A stretch of DNA of 64,000 nucleotides from Lichenibacterium dinghuense (GTDB lineage: Bacteria; Pseudomonadota; Alphaproteobacteria; Rhizobiales; Beijerinckiaceae). The translations under genes and the position numbers were made by a program. The notes beneath the pieces are model-generated. The model searched no databases, was not told the origin of the DNA, and saw nothing but the letters and a program-made list of their open reading frames with translations. Shown here piece after piece: positions 1-9,341 of the stretch. The stretch covers positions 5,671,501 through 5,735,500 of the forward strand of contig NZ_JAJLMN010000001.1 of NCBI RefSeq assembly GCF_021730615.1. Direction: 5' to 3'. The number at the start of each line of letters is the position of its first letter. The stretch's first letter is position 1.

Positions 1-341
1 GCCACCAGCGCCAGCTCGTCGACCGGCTTGGTGAGGAAGTCGTCGGCGCCCGCTTCGAGGCCGCGAACGCGGTCGGCCGTGCCGTCGAGCGCCGTGATCA
101 GCACCACGGGGATGTGCGCCGTGGCGGGGGCGGCCTTGAGGCGGCGGCAGACCTCGAAACCGTCCATGCCCGGCATCATGACGTCGCACAGCACGACGTC
201 GAAGGAGCCGCGGGCGCACAGGTTCAGGGCCTCGATGCCGTCCGAGGCGGTGCGGACGTCGAAATACTCGGCCGACAGCCGCGCTTCGAGCAGCTTCACG
301 TTGGCGAGGACGTCGTCGACGACCAGGATGCGCGCCGTCAT
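1..341 (-). CDS. pleD: PleD response regulator/diguanylate cyclase, N-terminal part (cut by window edge)
   Basis: The visible 113 residues are a CheY-like receiver domain: acidic pair D9-D10, phospho-acceptor Asp53 in the block CDVMMPGMDGFE, Thr in LITALDG and Lys in FLTKPVDE. The sequence matches the first receiver of PleD, which in Caulobacter and relatives carries a second receiver and a GGDEF domain that makes cyclic di-GMP at the stalked pole; those parts would lie outside the window, so the cyclase activity is inferred. It starts 10 bp after divK on the same strand, the classical divK-pleD operon in which DivK and PleD are both targets of the PleC/DivJ kinases. Confidence 0.93.
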   Translation of the reverse strand, partial: MTARILVVDDVLANVKLLEARLSAEYFDVRTASDGIEALNLCARGSFDVVLCDVMMPGMDGFEVCRRLKAAPATAHIPVVLITALDGTADRVRGLEAGADDFLTKPVDELALV

Positions 342-351
342 GTCGGGTCCT

Positions 352-723
352 TCAGGCGTCGCCGAGGTAGTTGCGGACGGTCTCCAGGAACTTCACCACG
401 GAGATGGGCTTCGACAGGTAGGCCTCGCAGCCGCCCTGCCGGATCTTCTCCTCGTCGCCCTTCATGGCGAAGGCCGTGATGGCGATGACCGGGATGGCGC
501 GCAGGTCGTCGTCGTCCTTCAGCCACTGCGTCACCTGCAGGCCCGACACCTCCGGGAGCTGGATGTCCATCAGGATCAGGTCGGGCCGGTGCTGCCGCGC
601 CAGGCCCACGGCCTCGACCCCGTTGCGGGTCTGCACGGTCGCGTAGCCGTTGGCCTCCAGCAGGTCGCTGAAGAGTTTCATGTTGAGTTCGTTGTCTTCG
701 ACGATCAGGATCGTTTTGGACAT
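352..723 (-). CDS. divK: DivK single-domain response regulator
   Basis: A 123-residue stand-alone receiver with no output domain. Visible residues are E9-D10, phospho-acceptor Asp53 in [13 protein letters not shown], Thr in [12 protein letters not shown] and Lys in YLSKPISV. This is the length and sequence of DivK, the essential cell-fate regulator of alphaproteobacteria that is phosphorylated by DivJ/PleC and acts through DivL on CckA to lower CtrA activity. The cckA gene and a CtrA box are about 42 kb away in this same window. It is first in an operon with pleD and is divergent from a DUF3572 gene, an arrangement common in Hyphomicrobiales. Confidence 0.96.
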   Translation of the reverse strand: MSKTILIVEDNELNMKLFSDLLEANGYATVQTRNGVEAVGLARQHRPDLILMDIQLPEVSGLQVTQWLKDDDDLRAIPVIAITAFAMKGDEEKIRQGGCEAYLSKPISVVKFLETVRNYLGDA

Positions 724-845
724 TCTCGGCGCCTCGGTGGCTTCAGGCCTGCGCCTGGGTCGGGCGAAACTCGCCGGGGGCGGCTCGCTTCGTCCGGCCA
801 GGGTTAGCCGAAGGTGAACGACACCAGCACGGGAAAAGCATCAAC

Positions 846-1142
846 ATGAGAAACGGCCCGACCGGTCCATCGCGGCGGAAGGCTCCGGCCGTCGACCCCG
901 ACTTCATTGCCATTCAAGCCTTAACATTCATCGCGGGCAATCCCGACCACGCCGAGCGCTTCCTGGCCCTGTCCGGGATCGGCTCCGGCGACCTCCGGCA
1001 GGCGGCCGCCGATCCGGGGTTCCTGCTCGGCGTCATGGACCACGTCGTGAGCGACGAGCCGCTGCTGCTGCTCGTCGCCGCCGAGATCGGCGTCAGCCCC
1101 GAAGACGTGGTCCAGGCCCACGAGCGCCTGTCGCGCCGCTGA
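846..1142 (+). CDS. DUF3572 family protein
   Basis: A 98-residue soluble protein. After a basic N-terminal tail of about 15 residues it shows the DUF3572 pattern: an ALTFIAGNPDHAERFLALSG helix, then a G-DLR...FL-VMDH-DEPLL segment and an acidic C-terminal helix. Function is unknown; the family is almost confined to Hyphomicrobiales and is usually found divergent from divK as here, which is a conserved association and not proof of shared function. Intergenic space to divK is about 120 bp and must hold both promoters. Confidence 0.85.
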   Translation: MRNGPTGPSRRKAPAVDPDFIAIQALTFIAGNPDHAERFLALSGIGSGDLRQAAADPGFLLGVMDHVVSDEPLLLLVAAEIGVSPEDVVQAHERLSRR

Positions 1143-1199
1143 GGCGGACGGCGATCGGGCGGGAGCAGGCGACCGCGCGCCGCCGCTCGCCCCGCCGCG

Positions 1200-2024
1200 T
1201 CACTTCTTGCACGGCCCGGCCGGCGGCGCGACCGTGAGCTGGTCGAGGGCGCCGGCCAGCACGAAGTCGCCGTAGTCGAGCTTCAGCGCGCGCGACACGC
1301 CGTTCTCGTAGAGGTCGGAGGACAGCACGTAGTCGGGCTGGTCCTTGCCGTCCTCGAAGTAGCTGATCACCACGGGCCAGCGGCGCAGGCCCTTCATGGC
1401 CTCGGTCCGGCCGGCCGGATCGTCCGGCGTGTCGGTCAGCGGGGCGCCGATCACCGTCAGCGTGTGGAACAGCTTCTTGCCGGTCTCGGAGCCGTCGAAG
1501 ATGTCGGCCGACAGGATCTTGTCGCCGTGCTCCGCCGCGGCGATGATCCGCCGCAGATGCTGGGTGGGGAAGAGCACGTCGGCGCCGAAGTCGGCGCGGC
1601 CCGTCGGCGTCTTGACGTCGACCGCGATCTTGCCGTCCGGGCCGCGCTGGGCCTTGCCGGCCACCGTGTCCGGCGTGTCGTCGTCGGCGGAGGTCTTGGT
1701 GTTGAACGTATAGTCGGTGGCGGCGTCGTTCTCGAAGGTGTTCGACGTCATGTCGTTGAGCTTCGAGTCCCCCTCCGTCGGCTGCATCTCGACGATCTGG
1801 CGGAAGTTGGTCGTGTAGCCGTCGCAGGCCGAGCCGGTGAAGTCGTAGTCGATGCCGCCCTGTGCCGAGGCCGGCGCGTTGGTGCCCTTGGCGGTCTTGA
1901 GCGTCAGCTTGTAGACCGCGTGATGCGCCGCCATGACCACGGGCGCGTCCTCGGCCAGGGCGGGGGCCGCTGCAGTGGCCGCGACGGCGAGGGCGGTGAG
2001 ACAGGCGAGGGGAAAGCGGTTCAC
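1200..2024 (-). CDS. eipB: EipB family (DUF1849) cell-envelope integrity protein
   Basis: I chose the GTG start at 2024 because it gives a clean signal peptide (N-R-F, hydrophobic core, ALAEDAP cleavage region) and a 274-residue product, the family's usual size; the frame stays open further upstream but that part is arginine-rich and unlike the family. The mature part carries the family's HHAVYKLTL start and conserved Cys in GSACDGY and in the terminal PCKK. In Brucella EipB, a periplasmic beta-spiral protein, two such cysteines form a disulfide and the protein is needed for envelope stress resistance and virulence. Convergent with the DUF3572 gene. Confidence 0.88.
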   Translation of the reverse strand: MNRFPLACLTALAVAATAAAPALAEDAPVVMAAHHAVYKLTLKTAKGTNAPASAQGGIDYDFTGSACDGYTTNFRQIVEMQPTEGDSKLNDMTSNTFENDAATDYTFNTKTSADDDTPDTVAGKAQRGPDGKIAVDVKTPTGRADFGADVLFPTQHLRRIIAAAEHGDKILSADIFDGSETGKKLFHTLTVIGAPLTDTPDDPAGRTEAMKGLRRWPVVISYFEDGKDQPDYVLSSDLYENGVSRALKLDYGDFVLAGALDQLTVAPPAGPCKK

Positions 2025-2159
2025 GCGGGCAGGCTCCAGGACGAGCCCCGACCATCGCGGCCCGACGTGGCGGAACTGAGATCGATGGCGCCGGGCGCCG
2101 ATCTCACCTAGACGGTGAGCCGCGGGCGGACCGGCGGACGGCCGCCGGGGAGACACATC

Positions 2160-2633
2160 ATGGCGACCATCGAAGCGCGGCTGAGCGAACTCGGCATCAC
2201 CCTGCCCCCCGCCGCGGCGCCGGTGGCCAACTACGTGGCCTTCGTGCTCGGCCGCGACACGCTGGTGATCTCGGGCCAGCTCGCGCTCGGCCCCGACGGC
2301 AAGCTCGACGCAGCCCACAAGGGCAAGCTCGGCGCCGACGTGCCGGGCGAGGCCGGCCGCGCCGCCGCGCGCAACTGCGCGATCAACCTGCTCGCCCAGG
2401 CCAAGGCGGCGCTGGGCGACCTCGAGCGGATCGAGCGCTGCGTGCGGCTCGGCGGCTTCATCAACGCCGCCCCCGACTTCACCGACCTCGCGCTCATCAT
2501 GAACGGCGCCTCCGACCTCATGGTCGAGGTGCTCGGCGACCGCGGCCGTCACGCGCGCTCGACGGTCGGCGTGGCGTCGCTGCCGCTCGGCTGCGCCGTC
2601 GAGGTCGAAGCGCTGTTCAGCATCCGCGCGTGA
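2160..2633 (+). CDS. RidA/YjgF/Rid family protein
   Basis: A 157-residue protein of the Rid superfamily: an N-terminal strand containing VISGQLAL, the helix AARNCAINLLAQAKAALGDL, and the C-terminal signature HARSTVGVASLPLG-AVEVEA. The Arg in that last block is the residue used by RidA enzymes to deaminate reactive enamine/imine intermediates. The family also contains non-deaminating subgroups, so the substrate is not known. The ATG at 2160 is preceded by GGGGAG at good spacing. Its stop overlaps the GTG start of the next gene by four bases, so the two are translationally coupled. Confidence 0.85.
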   Translation: MATIEARLSELGITLPPAAAPVANYVAFVLGRDTLVISGQLALGPDGKLDAAHKGKLGADVPGEAGRAAARNCAINLLAQAKAALGDLERIERCVRLGGFINAAPDFTDLALIMNGASDLMVEVLGDRGRHARSTVGVASLPLGCAVEVEALFSIRA

Positions 2634-3391
2634 TCGGCGCCCCGAACGCGCCGGACTGGCTGGTCCGGCGCCCCATCGCGCACCGCGGCCTGCACGACCG
2701 GACGGCCGGTCTCATCGAGAACTCGCTCGCGGCCGCGCGGGCCGCGGCCGCGCGAGGCTTCGCGATCGAGTGCGACGTCCAGCTCACGGCGGACGGCGAG
2801 GCCGTCGTGTTCCACGACTTCGACCTCGGCCGCCTGACGGGCGCCTCCGGGCCCGTCGCCGGGCGGCGCGCGGCGGAGCTCGCCGAGATCCCGCTGTCGG
2901 GCGCGGCCGGCGACCGCATCCCGACGCTCGGCGAATTGCTGGCGCTCATCGGCGGGCGCGTGCCGCTGGTCTGCGAGGTGAAGAGCCGCTTCTCGGGCGA
3001 CATGCGGCTGGCCGAGCGCGTGGCCGAGATCGCGGCCGGCTATGCCGGGCCGCTCGCGGTCAAGAGCTTCGACCCCGCGGTGGTGGCGCACCTGCGCGCG
3101 GGCGGCCTGCCGAACCCGCTCGGCATCGTGGCCGAGGGCTCCTACGACGACCCCGAATGGGCAGACCTGTCGCCCGACCTGCGCGCCGGGCTCGCGGCGC
3201 TGTTGCACGTCGGCGACACGCGGCCGGACTTCCTGTCCTGGCGCGTGCACGACCTGCCCCACGCCGCGCCGCAGTTGTTCCGCGCCGCGCTGGGGCGGCC
3301 GGTGATGAGCTGGACCGTGCGGACGCCCGATCAGCGGCAACGTGCCGCGAGATGGGCGGATCAGATGGTGTTCGAGGGGTTCGCGCCTTGA
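2630..3391 (+). CDS. ugpQ: Glycerophosphodiester phosphodiesterase
   Basis: A 253-residue GDPD-family TIM barrel, which hydrolyses glycerophosphodiesters to glycerol-3-phosphate and an alcohol. Visible catalytic features are the first His in AHRGLHD, the metal ligands in IECDVQLTADGE, the second His in FHDFDLGRLT, and a late SWTVRTPDQ strand typical of UgpQ-like cytoplasmic enzymes. No signal peptide, so it is expected in the cytoplasm. It begins with GTG inside the stop of the Rid gene (GTGA), indicating an operon. The ugp transporter is not nearby, so the symbol reflects the enzyme class, not the transport operon. Confidence 0.85.
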   Translation: MIGAPNAPDWLVRRPIAHRGLHDRTAGLIENSLAAARAAAARGFAIECDVQLTADGEAVVFHDFDLGRLTGASGPVAGRRAAELAEIPLSGAAGDRIPTLGELLALIGGRVPLVCEVKSRFSGDMRLAERVAEIAAGYAGPLAVKSFDPAVVAHLRAGGLPNPLGIVAEGSYDDPEWADLSPDLRAGLAALLHVGDTRPDFLSWRVHDLPHAAPQLFRAALGRPVMSWTVRTPDQRQRAARWADQMVFEGFAP

Positions 3392-3424
3392 CGCCCGGCG
3401 GGCGAGGAAGACCTTAAGGGAGAG

Positions 3425-3451
3425 GCCGCCTTCGCGGATGCGAGAGGCGGC
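3425..3451. terminator. Hairpin after ugpQ, possible terminator
   Basis: GCCGCCT (3425-3431) can pair with AGGCGGC (3445-3451) around a 13-nt loop, 34 bp after the ugpQ stop. There is no T-run, so it is only a candidate terminator. Confidence 0.3.
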
Positions 3452-3507
3452 GCCCGCCACGCCCCGCCGCGCCACGGCCGCGACGGCGGGCAGGATCGAA
3501 GGCTTTC

Positions 3508-4698
3508 ATGACCTCACCGATCACCGTCCAGGTCGCGACATCCATCGCCGCCATCCCCGCCGCCGACTGGGACCGCTGCGCCAACCCGCCCGCGCCGGAC
3601 GGGGCCGAGGCCGACCGCGCGGGCGAACGCCACAACCCGTTCCTCAGCCACGCCTTCCTGAGAGCGCTGGAGACGTCGGGCTGCGTCGGCGGCCGCAGCG
3701 GCTGGGCGCCTGCCCACGTCGCCGTGGAGGAGAACGGCCGCCTCGTCGCCGCGGCGCCCACCTACGTCAAGACCAACAGCCAGGGCGAATACGTCTTCGA
3801 CCATTCCTGGGCGGACGCCTACGCGCGGGCCGGCGGGCGCTACTATCCCAAGATCCAGGTGGCGGTGCCCTTCACGCCGGCGACCGGGCGCCGCTTCCTG
3901 GTCTCGCCGGGGCAGGACGTCGAGGCCGCGCACGGCTACCTCGCGGCGGGGCTGCGCGCGCTGCGCAAGGAGGTGAAGGCTTCCTCCACGCACGCGACCT
4001 TCGTCACGAAAACCGAGTGGGACAGCCTCGGCGCCCAGGGCTGGCTGCAGCGCACCGACCAGCAGTTCCACTTCGTCAACGACGGCTACGCGGGTTTCGA
4101 CGACTTCCTCGCCGCGCTGGCCTCCCGCAAGCGCAAGAACATCCGCAAGGAGCGCGAGGGCGCGCTCGCCGACGGTATCACGATCGAGCACCTCACCGGC
4201 CCCGACATCCGCGAGGAGCACTGGGACGCGTTCTTCGCCTTCTACATGGACACCGGCTCGCGCAAGTGGGGCCGGCCCTACCTCAACCGGCGCTTCTTCT
4301 CCGAGATCGGCGCCGCCATGGCGGACCGAATCCTCCTGGTCATGGCCAAGCGCGCCGGCCGCTACGTGGCGGGCGCCATCAACTTCATCGGCGACGACGC
4401 CCTCTACGGCCGCAACTGGGGCTGCATCGAGGAGCACCCGTTCCTCCATTTCGAGGTCTGCTACTACCAGGCCATCGACTTCGCGCTGTCGCGCGGCCTC
4501 GCCCGCGTCGAGGCCGGCGCGCAGGGGGAGCACAAGCTCGCCCGCGGCTACCGGCCGACCACCACCTATTCGGTTCACGACATCGCCGACCCGCGGCTCG
4601 CCGCCGCCATCGCCGACTACCTCGACCACGAGCGCGGCTATGTCGAGAGCGCCGTGGAGCAGCTCGGCGAGCACCTGCCGTTCCGGCACGAGGACTGA
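3508..4698 (+). CDS. FemAB/GNAT-like acyltransferase (DUF482 family)
   Basis: A 396-residue protein of the DUF482 group annotated as peptidogalycan biosynthesis/GNAT N-acetyltransferase-like. Visible landmarks are the NPFLSHAFLRALE entry helix, FDHSWADAYARAGGRYYPK, the basic ASRKRKNIRKERE helix, and the C-terminal EAGAQGEHKLARGYRP block with the terminal acetyl-CoA-fold strand. The fold is related to FemX/FemAB aminoacyltransferases, but the real acceptor is unknown. No signal peptide. It stands alone, 116 bp after ugpQ. Confidence 0.75.
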   Translation: MTSPITVQVATSIAAIPAADWDRCANPPAPDGAEADRAGERHNPFLSHAFLRALETSGCVGGRSGWAPAHVAVEENGRLVAAAPTYVKTNSQGEYVFDHSWADAYARAGGRYYPKIQVAVPFTPATGRRFLVSPGQDVEAAHGYLAAGLRALRKEVKASSTHATFVTKTEWDSLGAQGWLQRTDQQFHFVNDGYAGFDDFLAALASRKRKNIRKEREGALADGITIEHLTGPDIREEHWDAFFAFYMDTGSRKWGRPYLNRRFFSEIGAAMADRILLVMAKRAGRYVAGAINFIGDDALYGRNWGCIEEHPFLHFEVCYYQAIDFALSRGLARVEAGAQGEHKLARGYRPTTTYSVHDIADPRLAAAIADYLDHERGYVESAVEQLGEHLPFRHED

Positions 4699-4782
4699 GC
4701 CCGGAGATCGTTAAAACTTTAGTGACCCCGACTCGCCACGCTGTCGCCACGACATCGCCAACGCATCGGGACCCGACCCTCC

Positions 4783-5094
4783 ATGGCCTCCAAGGCTCAC
4801 AGCCTGCGCGCGCTCGCCGCCATCGCCCTCCTGATCCCCTTCGCCGCCCCGCCGGCCCGCGCGGCCGAGAACTACGTGATCCCATCGAGCGACGGCTACG
4901 GCATCGGAGAATGCATGCATGCGGGCATGGACTGCGGCCGCGTCGTCGCCGACAGCTGGTGCGAATCGCACGGCCACGCCCACGTGCTGGCCTACGGCAC
5001 CGTCGAGGACGTGACGGGCGCCATCCAGGCGAGCAACAAGTCCGAGGCGCTGCACGGCAACCCCGGCGACATCGTCATCCGCTGCGGCGATTGA
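4783..5094 (+). CDS. Small exported protein of unknown function
   Basis: A 103-residue protein with a predicted Sec signal peptide (basic start, hydrophobic LAAIALLIPFAA core, cleavage around ARAAEN). The mature part of about 75 residues is acidic and has four cysteines (GECMHAGMDCG, DSWCES, VIRCGD), consistent with two disulfides in the periplasm. A CMH-MDCG arrangement next to several His residues could bind metal, but that is speculation. I recognise it only as a conserved hypothetical of Hyphomicrobiales. It is convergent with creA, separated by 10 bp. Confidence 0.7.
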   Translation: MASKAHSLRALAAIALLIPFAAPPARAAENYVIPSSDGYGIGECMHAGMDCGRVVADSWCESHGHAHVLAYGTVEDVTGAIQASNKSEALHGNPGDIVIRCGD

Positions 5095-5104
5095 CGGGCG
5101 CGGG

Positions 5105-5617
5105 TCAGCCCTTGAAGGAATCGCCGCAGCGCGGCGGCTCGCCCGCCGCGCCCCAGGGCATGATCGGCACGGCGGAGGTCGAGTTCTTCGGCGAGCCGTC
5201 GATGAGCTTGTCCGAATAGACCATGTAGACGAGCGTGTTGCGCTTCGCGTCGCAGCCGCGCACGATCTGCATGTGCTTGAACACGAAGGAGCGGCGTTCC
5301 GAGAACATCACGTCGCCCTGCCCGAGCTTGTCCTTGATCCTGATCGGGCCGACCTGCCGGCAGGCCAGCGACACGTCGGACACCTCCTCGGCGACGCCGA
5401 GCGCGCCCGCGACGCCGCCCTTCTCCGGCACCGTGTAGAAGCAGGCCACGCCGTCGACCGACGGGTCGTCGACCGCGTAGGTGGCGAGCTTGTCGTTCGG
5501 CGTCAGCGCACGCCACTTCGTCGACTCCTTGAAGATCAGGTCGGGGCCGTCGGCCGCGACGGCGGGCGCGCAGAGCAGCGCCAGGGCGGCCGAGGCCAGG
5601 ATTGTTTGAGCGCGCAT
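5105..5617 (-). CDS. creA: CreA family exported protein
   Basis: A 170-residue protein with an N-terminal signal peptide (cleavage near VAADGP) and the CreA-family core: DDPSVDGVACFYTVPEKGGV, then SLACRQVGPI and ERRSFVFKHMQIVRGCDAKRN. CreA is periplasmic, sits in the E. coli creABCD locus by name, and has no established biochemical role. Four cysteines are visible in the mature part. The E. coli partners creBCD are not present here. Confidence 0.85.
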   Translation of the reverse strand: MRAQTILASAALALLCAPAVAADGPDLIFKESTKWRALTPNDKLATYAVDDPSVDGVACFYTVPEKGGVAGALGVAEEVSDVSLACRQVGPIRIKDKLGQGDVMFSERRSFVFKHMQIVRGCDAKRNTLVYMVYSDKLIDGSPKNSTSAVPIMPWGAAGEPPRCGDSFKG

Positions 5618-5713
5618 GACGGGATCCGTGGGCTGCGCGGCACGGGCCGCGCCGAAACGCCGAGGTTAACGGAGCTCCTTGTTTCGGCCAAGAAACTCGG
5701 CATGCTTTGCGCC

Positions 5714-6733
5714 ATGACCCGCCCCGGACCGCGAAGGCTCCCCGCTTCGGCCCTCGCCCTCGCAGCCGCGCTCTCCCTCCTCCCTCGCGCCGCGACCGCG
5801 CAGGCGGTCGACTGCTCGGCCCTGCGCGCCGCGATCGACGCCGCGGGGGCGCCCGCCGATCCCGCGGAGGCCGACGCGGCCATGCGGCGGCAGCGCGACG
5901 AGATCCTGCGCGCGCGCGACGACGCGAACCGCACCGGCTGCGGCGACGGGTTCTTCGACGATCCCGACTCGGCGCCCTGCCGCGCGCTCGCGCGCCGGAT
6001 CGGACTGCTGCAGGTCGGGCTGCAGCGCATGCAGGACCGAGCCGCCGCTCGGGACGACGGAGGCGCCGACGACGACCGGCGCCGCGACCTGCAGGCGCGG
6101 TTCGACGCGCAATGCACGGCCGACCCTGCCCCCGCGGGCGACGGGCCCGTCGAGGCGGTGCCGGTAGACCCCGACGCGCCGGCCGGGCCGGCCGCCAAGC
6201 CCCGCGCGAGCCGGGTGCTCTGCGTGCGCCATTGCGACGGCGCCTTCTATCCCCTGGCCGTCGACGTTGCGTCGGACCGGATGGCCGACATGGACCGGAT
6301 CTGCCAGGCGCAGTGCCCGGCCGCCGAGGCCTCGGCCTATGCGGGCGGGGACGGAGACGTGGCGGGCGCCACCGCCACCGACGGCTCCCCCTATTCGGCG
6401 CTCCCGGCCGCCTTCGGCTACCTCAAGGGTCCGGCCAAGAGCTGCGCCTGCCGGGCTCCGCACCAGAGCTGGGCGGAGGCGCTGGCCGGCGCCGAGGCGC
6501 TGTTGCAGCCGCACAAGGGCGACGTCACCGTCACGGCGGAGCTGGCCGCCGCCATGGCGCGACCGACCGCGACGGTTCCGAAACCGGTGCCGAGCGCCGC
6601 CAAGCCGTCGACCCCCGCCCCGCCTCCGTCGAAGCGGGCCAAGGCCAAGCCGGTGCCGCTGCCGGCCGCGCCGGCGCCGCCGGCTGCCCTCGACCTCACG
6701 CGGGAGTTCCGCGGATCCGATCCGACGCTCTAG
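5714..6733 (+). CDS. DUF2865 domain-containing exported protein
   Basis: A protein of about 339 residues: signal peptide (cleaved near ATAQAVDC), an acidic/arginine-rich helical region with many short charged runs, and around residue 165 the DUF2865 core with the signature [14 protein letters not shown] followed by CQAQCPAA and a KSCACRAP block, a cysteine-rich module typical of the family in Bradyrhizobium and Methylobacterium. Another in-frame ATG lies 12 bp upstream (5702). The C-terminus is a Pro/Ala/Lys-rich tail. Function unknown. Its last 38 bp overlap the 3' end of gltX on the opposite strand. Confidence 0.75.
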   Translation: MTRPGPRRLPASALALAAALSLLPRAATAQAVDCSALRAAIDAAGAPADPAEADAAMRRQRDEILRARDDANRTGCGDGFFDDPDSAPCRALARRIGLLQVGLQRMQDRAAARDDGGADDDRRRDLQARFDAQCTADPAPAGDGPVEAVPVDPDAPAGPAAKPRASRVLCVRHCDGAFYPLAVDVASDRMADMDRICQAQCPAAEASAYAGGDGDVAGATATDGSPYSALPAAFGYLKGPAKSCACRAPHQSWAEALAGAEALLQPHKGDVTVTAELAAAMARPTATVPKPVPSAAKPSTPAPPPSKRAKAKPVPLPAAPAPPAALDLTREFRGSDPTL

Positions 6734-8042
6734 CCCGTCCGATCAGCGGCAGCAGCCCCTTGAGGTCCGGCCCGGCGTCGCGGGCCGTGAGCGCCAGGCG
6801 CAGCGGATGGAACAGGGCGCGACCCTTGCGGCCCGTCTCGGCCTTCAGCGCCGCCGTCCAGGCCCCCCAGGTGTCGGCACCCCAGGGCTCGGGCGGCAGG
6901 AGCGCCGCGGCGCGGTCGAGAAAGGCCTCGTCCTCGACCGCCGGCTCGACCACGTCCTCGACGACGCTCCACCATTCGGCGACCTCGGCGAAGCGGGACA
7001 GGTTTCCACGGACCGCCGCCCAGAACGGCTCGGCCTTGGCGCCGACGATGCCGAACAACGCCAACCGGGACGCGACGGCATCGAAAGGCAGTCCGTGCAG
7101 GACCTTGGCCGACAGGGCGCGCAACTCCGCCTCGTCGAACCGCGCCGGCGCGCGCGACAGGTGCCTGAGGTCGAAGCCTTCCGCCAACGCGTCGAGCGAG
7201 GCGACGGGCCGCACCGCCGCGGAGGAGCCGGTCAGCACCGCCATGGCGGCGACGGCCAGCGCCTCGACGCCCTCGTCGCGCAGCGCGCCGATCGCCAGCG
7301 CCCCGGAGCGCTTCGACAGGCCCTCGCCCGCGGCCGTGGTGAGGAGGTTGTGGTGAGCGAAGGCGGGCACGGCCGCGCCGAGCGCCTCGAAGATCTGGAT
7401 CTGCACGGCCGCGTTGGTGACGTGGTCCTCGCCGCGGATGACGTGGGTGATGCCGAGGTCGGCGTCGTCGACCACCGAGGGCAGCGTGTAGAGGTAGCTT
7501 CCGTCGGCGCGCACCAGCACGGGGTCGCTCAGCGACGCGCAGTCCACCGTGCAGGGCCCCCGCACGAGGTCGTCCCAGGCGACCGTGCGGTGATCGAGCC
7601 TGAAGCGCCAATGCCGCCGGCGGCCTTCCGCCTCGAAGGCGGCGACCTGCTCGGGCGTCAGCTTCAGCGCCGCGCGGTCGTAGACCGGGGGCAGCCCGCG
7701 CGCCTGCAGGCGCTTGCGGCGCCGGTCGAGTTCGTCGGCGGTCTCGTAGGCGGGATAGAGCCGGCCCTGCCCGCGCAGGCGGTCCGCCGCGGCGGCGTAG
7801 AGCGCGAACCGGTCCGACTGGCGGACGACGAGGTCCGGCCGGACGCCCAACCAGTGCAGGTCGGCCTCGATCGATTCGGCATATTCGGCGCGCGACCGCT
7901 CGACGTCCGTGTCGTCGAAGCGCAGCACGAAGCGCCCTCCGGCCGCCCGGGCGAAGAGCGCGTTCAGCAGCGCGGGCCGGGCGTTGCCGATGTGGATGCG
8001 GCCCGTGGGCGACGGGGCGAAGCGGACGACGGGGGAAGCCAT
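6696..8042 (-). CDS. gltX: Glutamate--tRNA ligase
   Basis: A 448-residue class I aminoacyl-tRNA synthetase that charges tRNA with glutamate. The Rossmann start [18 protein letters not shown] holds the HIGH-type motif (HIGN), FDDTDVERS follows, and the KMSKS-type loop is LSKRSG in the second half, with a C-terminal helical anticodon-binding region. The ATG at 8042 was chosen because family similarity begins there, although the frame is open further upstream. Hyphomicrobiales often carry two GltX paralogues; which one this is cannot be told here. The 3' end overlaps the convergent DUF2865 gene by 38 bp. Confidence 0.9.
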   Translation of the reverse strand: MASPVVRFAPSPTGRIHIGNARPALLNALFARAAGGRFVLRFDDTDVERSRAEYAESIEADLHWLGVRPDLVVRQSDRFALYAAAADRLRGQGRLYPAYETADELDRRRKRLQARGLPPVYDRAALKLTPEQVAAFEAEGRRRHWRFRLDHRTVAWDDLVRGPCTVDCASLSDPVLVRADGSYLYTLPSVVDDADLGITHVIRGEDHVTNAAVQIQIFEALGAAVPAFAHHNLLTTAAGEGLSKRSGALAIGALRDEGVEALAVAAMAVLTGSSAAVRPVASLDALAEGFDLRHLSRAPARFDEAELRALSAKVLHGLPFDAVASRLALFGIVGAKAEPFWAAVRGNLSRFAEVAEWWSVVEDVVEPAVEDEAFLDRAAALLPPEPWGADTWGAWTAALKAETGRKGRALFHPLRLALTARDAGPDLKGLLPLIGRARASDRIRGTPA

Positions 8043-8113
8043 GCCGCACCTATGGCGGAGCGGTCCCCCCAGCGCAACGCGCTGCGGCCTGCGCGTCCGG
8101 GCGGGTGAGGCCC

Positions 8114-9184
8114 TCAGCTCGTCTCGCGGGCCATGACGGCGAAGGGGGTGCGCACGGTCTCGGGCGGCAGGACGGCGTTGTCGCGCCCGGACGCGACGGC
8201 CCGGAGCAGGAGCCGGCCCACCGCCTCGCCGATCCCTTCGGCGTCGACCGAGACCGTGGTGAGGCGCGGATGGCAGGAGCGCGACAGCTCGAAGTCGCCG
8301 AAGCCGGCGACCGCGAGGCGGCCCGGCACCGCCCAGCCCCGGCGCTGGCACTCGGCCAACGCCCCGAAGGCCGAAAGGTCGGACACGCACAGCACCGCGT
8401 CGACCTCCGGATGCCGCTCCATCAGGTCGACCACGGCCTCGCTGCCCTGCTGCATGGCGATCGGGGGAGCGCCGCAGGCGATCGTCAGGCCCGGCGGGAG
8501 CTTGAGGTCGCGCACCGCCCTCTCATAGCCCCGGCGGCGGTCCAGGCCGCGCGTGTCGCGGTCGGTCGATCCGCCGATGTAGGCGATGCATCGGTAGCCC
8601 CGCCCGTGGAGGTGCTCCACGATCGCGCCGGCCGCGGCGGCGTTGGAGAAGCCGACGACGTGCTCGATCGGCGCGTCAGGGAGGTCCCACATCTCGACCA
8701 CCGGGATGCCCGCCGCCGCCAGGTGGCGGCGCGCCCGCCCGGTGTGGCGCCCGCCCGTCACCACGATGGCCTCGGGGCGGCGGCGCAGCATCGCCTCGAT
8801 GAGCTGCTCCTCCTTGCGGACGTCGTAGTCCGTCGCGCCGAGCAGCATCTGCAGCCCGCTGCCTTCGAGGCGACGCTCGATGCCGCGGGCCGTGTCGGAG
8901 AAGTTGGAGTTGTTGAGCGAGGGGATCAGAACCGCGACGAAGCCGGTGCGCTTGGACGACAGGGTGCCGGCCGTGAGATCCAGCACGTAACCCAGCTCCT
9001 CCACGGCCTGCATGATGCGCGCGCGTGTCGCCGCCGACACGGTGCTGCCGCTCTTGAGCGCGCGCGACACCGTCATGGCCGACACCCCGGCCCGCGCCGC
9101 GACGTCGGCCATGGTGGGGGCCGGCCGGGCCGCGGCGGCCGGCTCGTCACCACCCGGCGGGGTGTTGATCGGCGTAGAGGGCAT
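8114..9184 (-). CDS. LacI-family transcriptional regulator (GntR/IdnR-like)
   Basis: A 356-residue LacI-type repressor. Helix-turn-helix at residues 25-45 ([20 protein letters not shown]), hinge helix [14 protein letters not shown], then a periplasmic-binding-protein-like sensor domain starting [20 protein letters not shown]. The hinge/sensor start resembles gluconate/idonate regulators GntR and IdnR, which fits the neighbouring idonate genes. It is the last gene of a run of minus-strand genes for sugar-acid import and oxidation, and a GTTA-N4-TAAC palindrome of the GntR/IdnR type lies upstream of the importer (13119-13130). Target and effector are inferred from this context. Confidence 0.85.
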   Translation of the reverse strand: MPSTPINTPPGGDEPAAAARPAPTMADVAARAGVSAMTVSRALKSGSTVSAATRARIMQAVEELGYVLDLTAGTLSSKRTGFVAVLIPSLNNSNFSDTARGIERRLEGSGLQMLLGATDYDVRKEEQLIEAMLRRRPEAIVVTGGRHTGRARRHLAAAGIPVVEMWDLPDAPIEHVVGFSNAAAAGAIVEHLHGRGYRCIAYIGGSTDRDTRGLDRRRGYERAVRDLKLPPGLTIACGAPPIAMQQGSEAVVDLMERHPEVDAVLCVSDLSAFGALAECQRRGWAVPGRLAVAGFGDFELSRSCHPRLTTVSVDAEGIGEAVGRLLLRAVASGRDNAVLPPETVRTPFAVMARETS

Positions 9185-9341
9185 GGCGCGAGGTCTGGGC
9201 CGTGAGGTAGAGGCGGTCGCGCTTGCGGCCGCCGAAGGCGAGGCCGTTCGGCTGGCGGAGGTCGGCGACCGCGATCCCCGGGGTCCCGTCGGGATCGAGC
9301 CGATGCGCGTCGCTCGGCCGATCTCGACGGGCGCGGCGGGA
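9147..9341 (-). pseudogene. Remnant of an SMP-30/gluconolactonase-like gene (C-terminal end only)
   Basis: Immediately after the TAG stop of the binding-protein gene, and in the same frame, the sequence reads on without a stop to the TGA at 9147-9149. The translation contains AHRLDPDGTPGIAVADLR and LAFGGRKRDRLYLTAQTS, which resembles the last strands of SMP-30/gluconolactonase/LRE proteins (typically FGG-D-DRLFVTA). There is no start codon and no catalytic domain. Its end overlaps the start of the LacI gene in another frame. I infer that a lactonase gene once sat here and most of it was deleted; the family assignment rests on about 40 residues. Confidence 0.55.
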
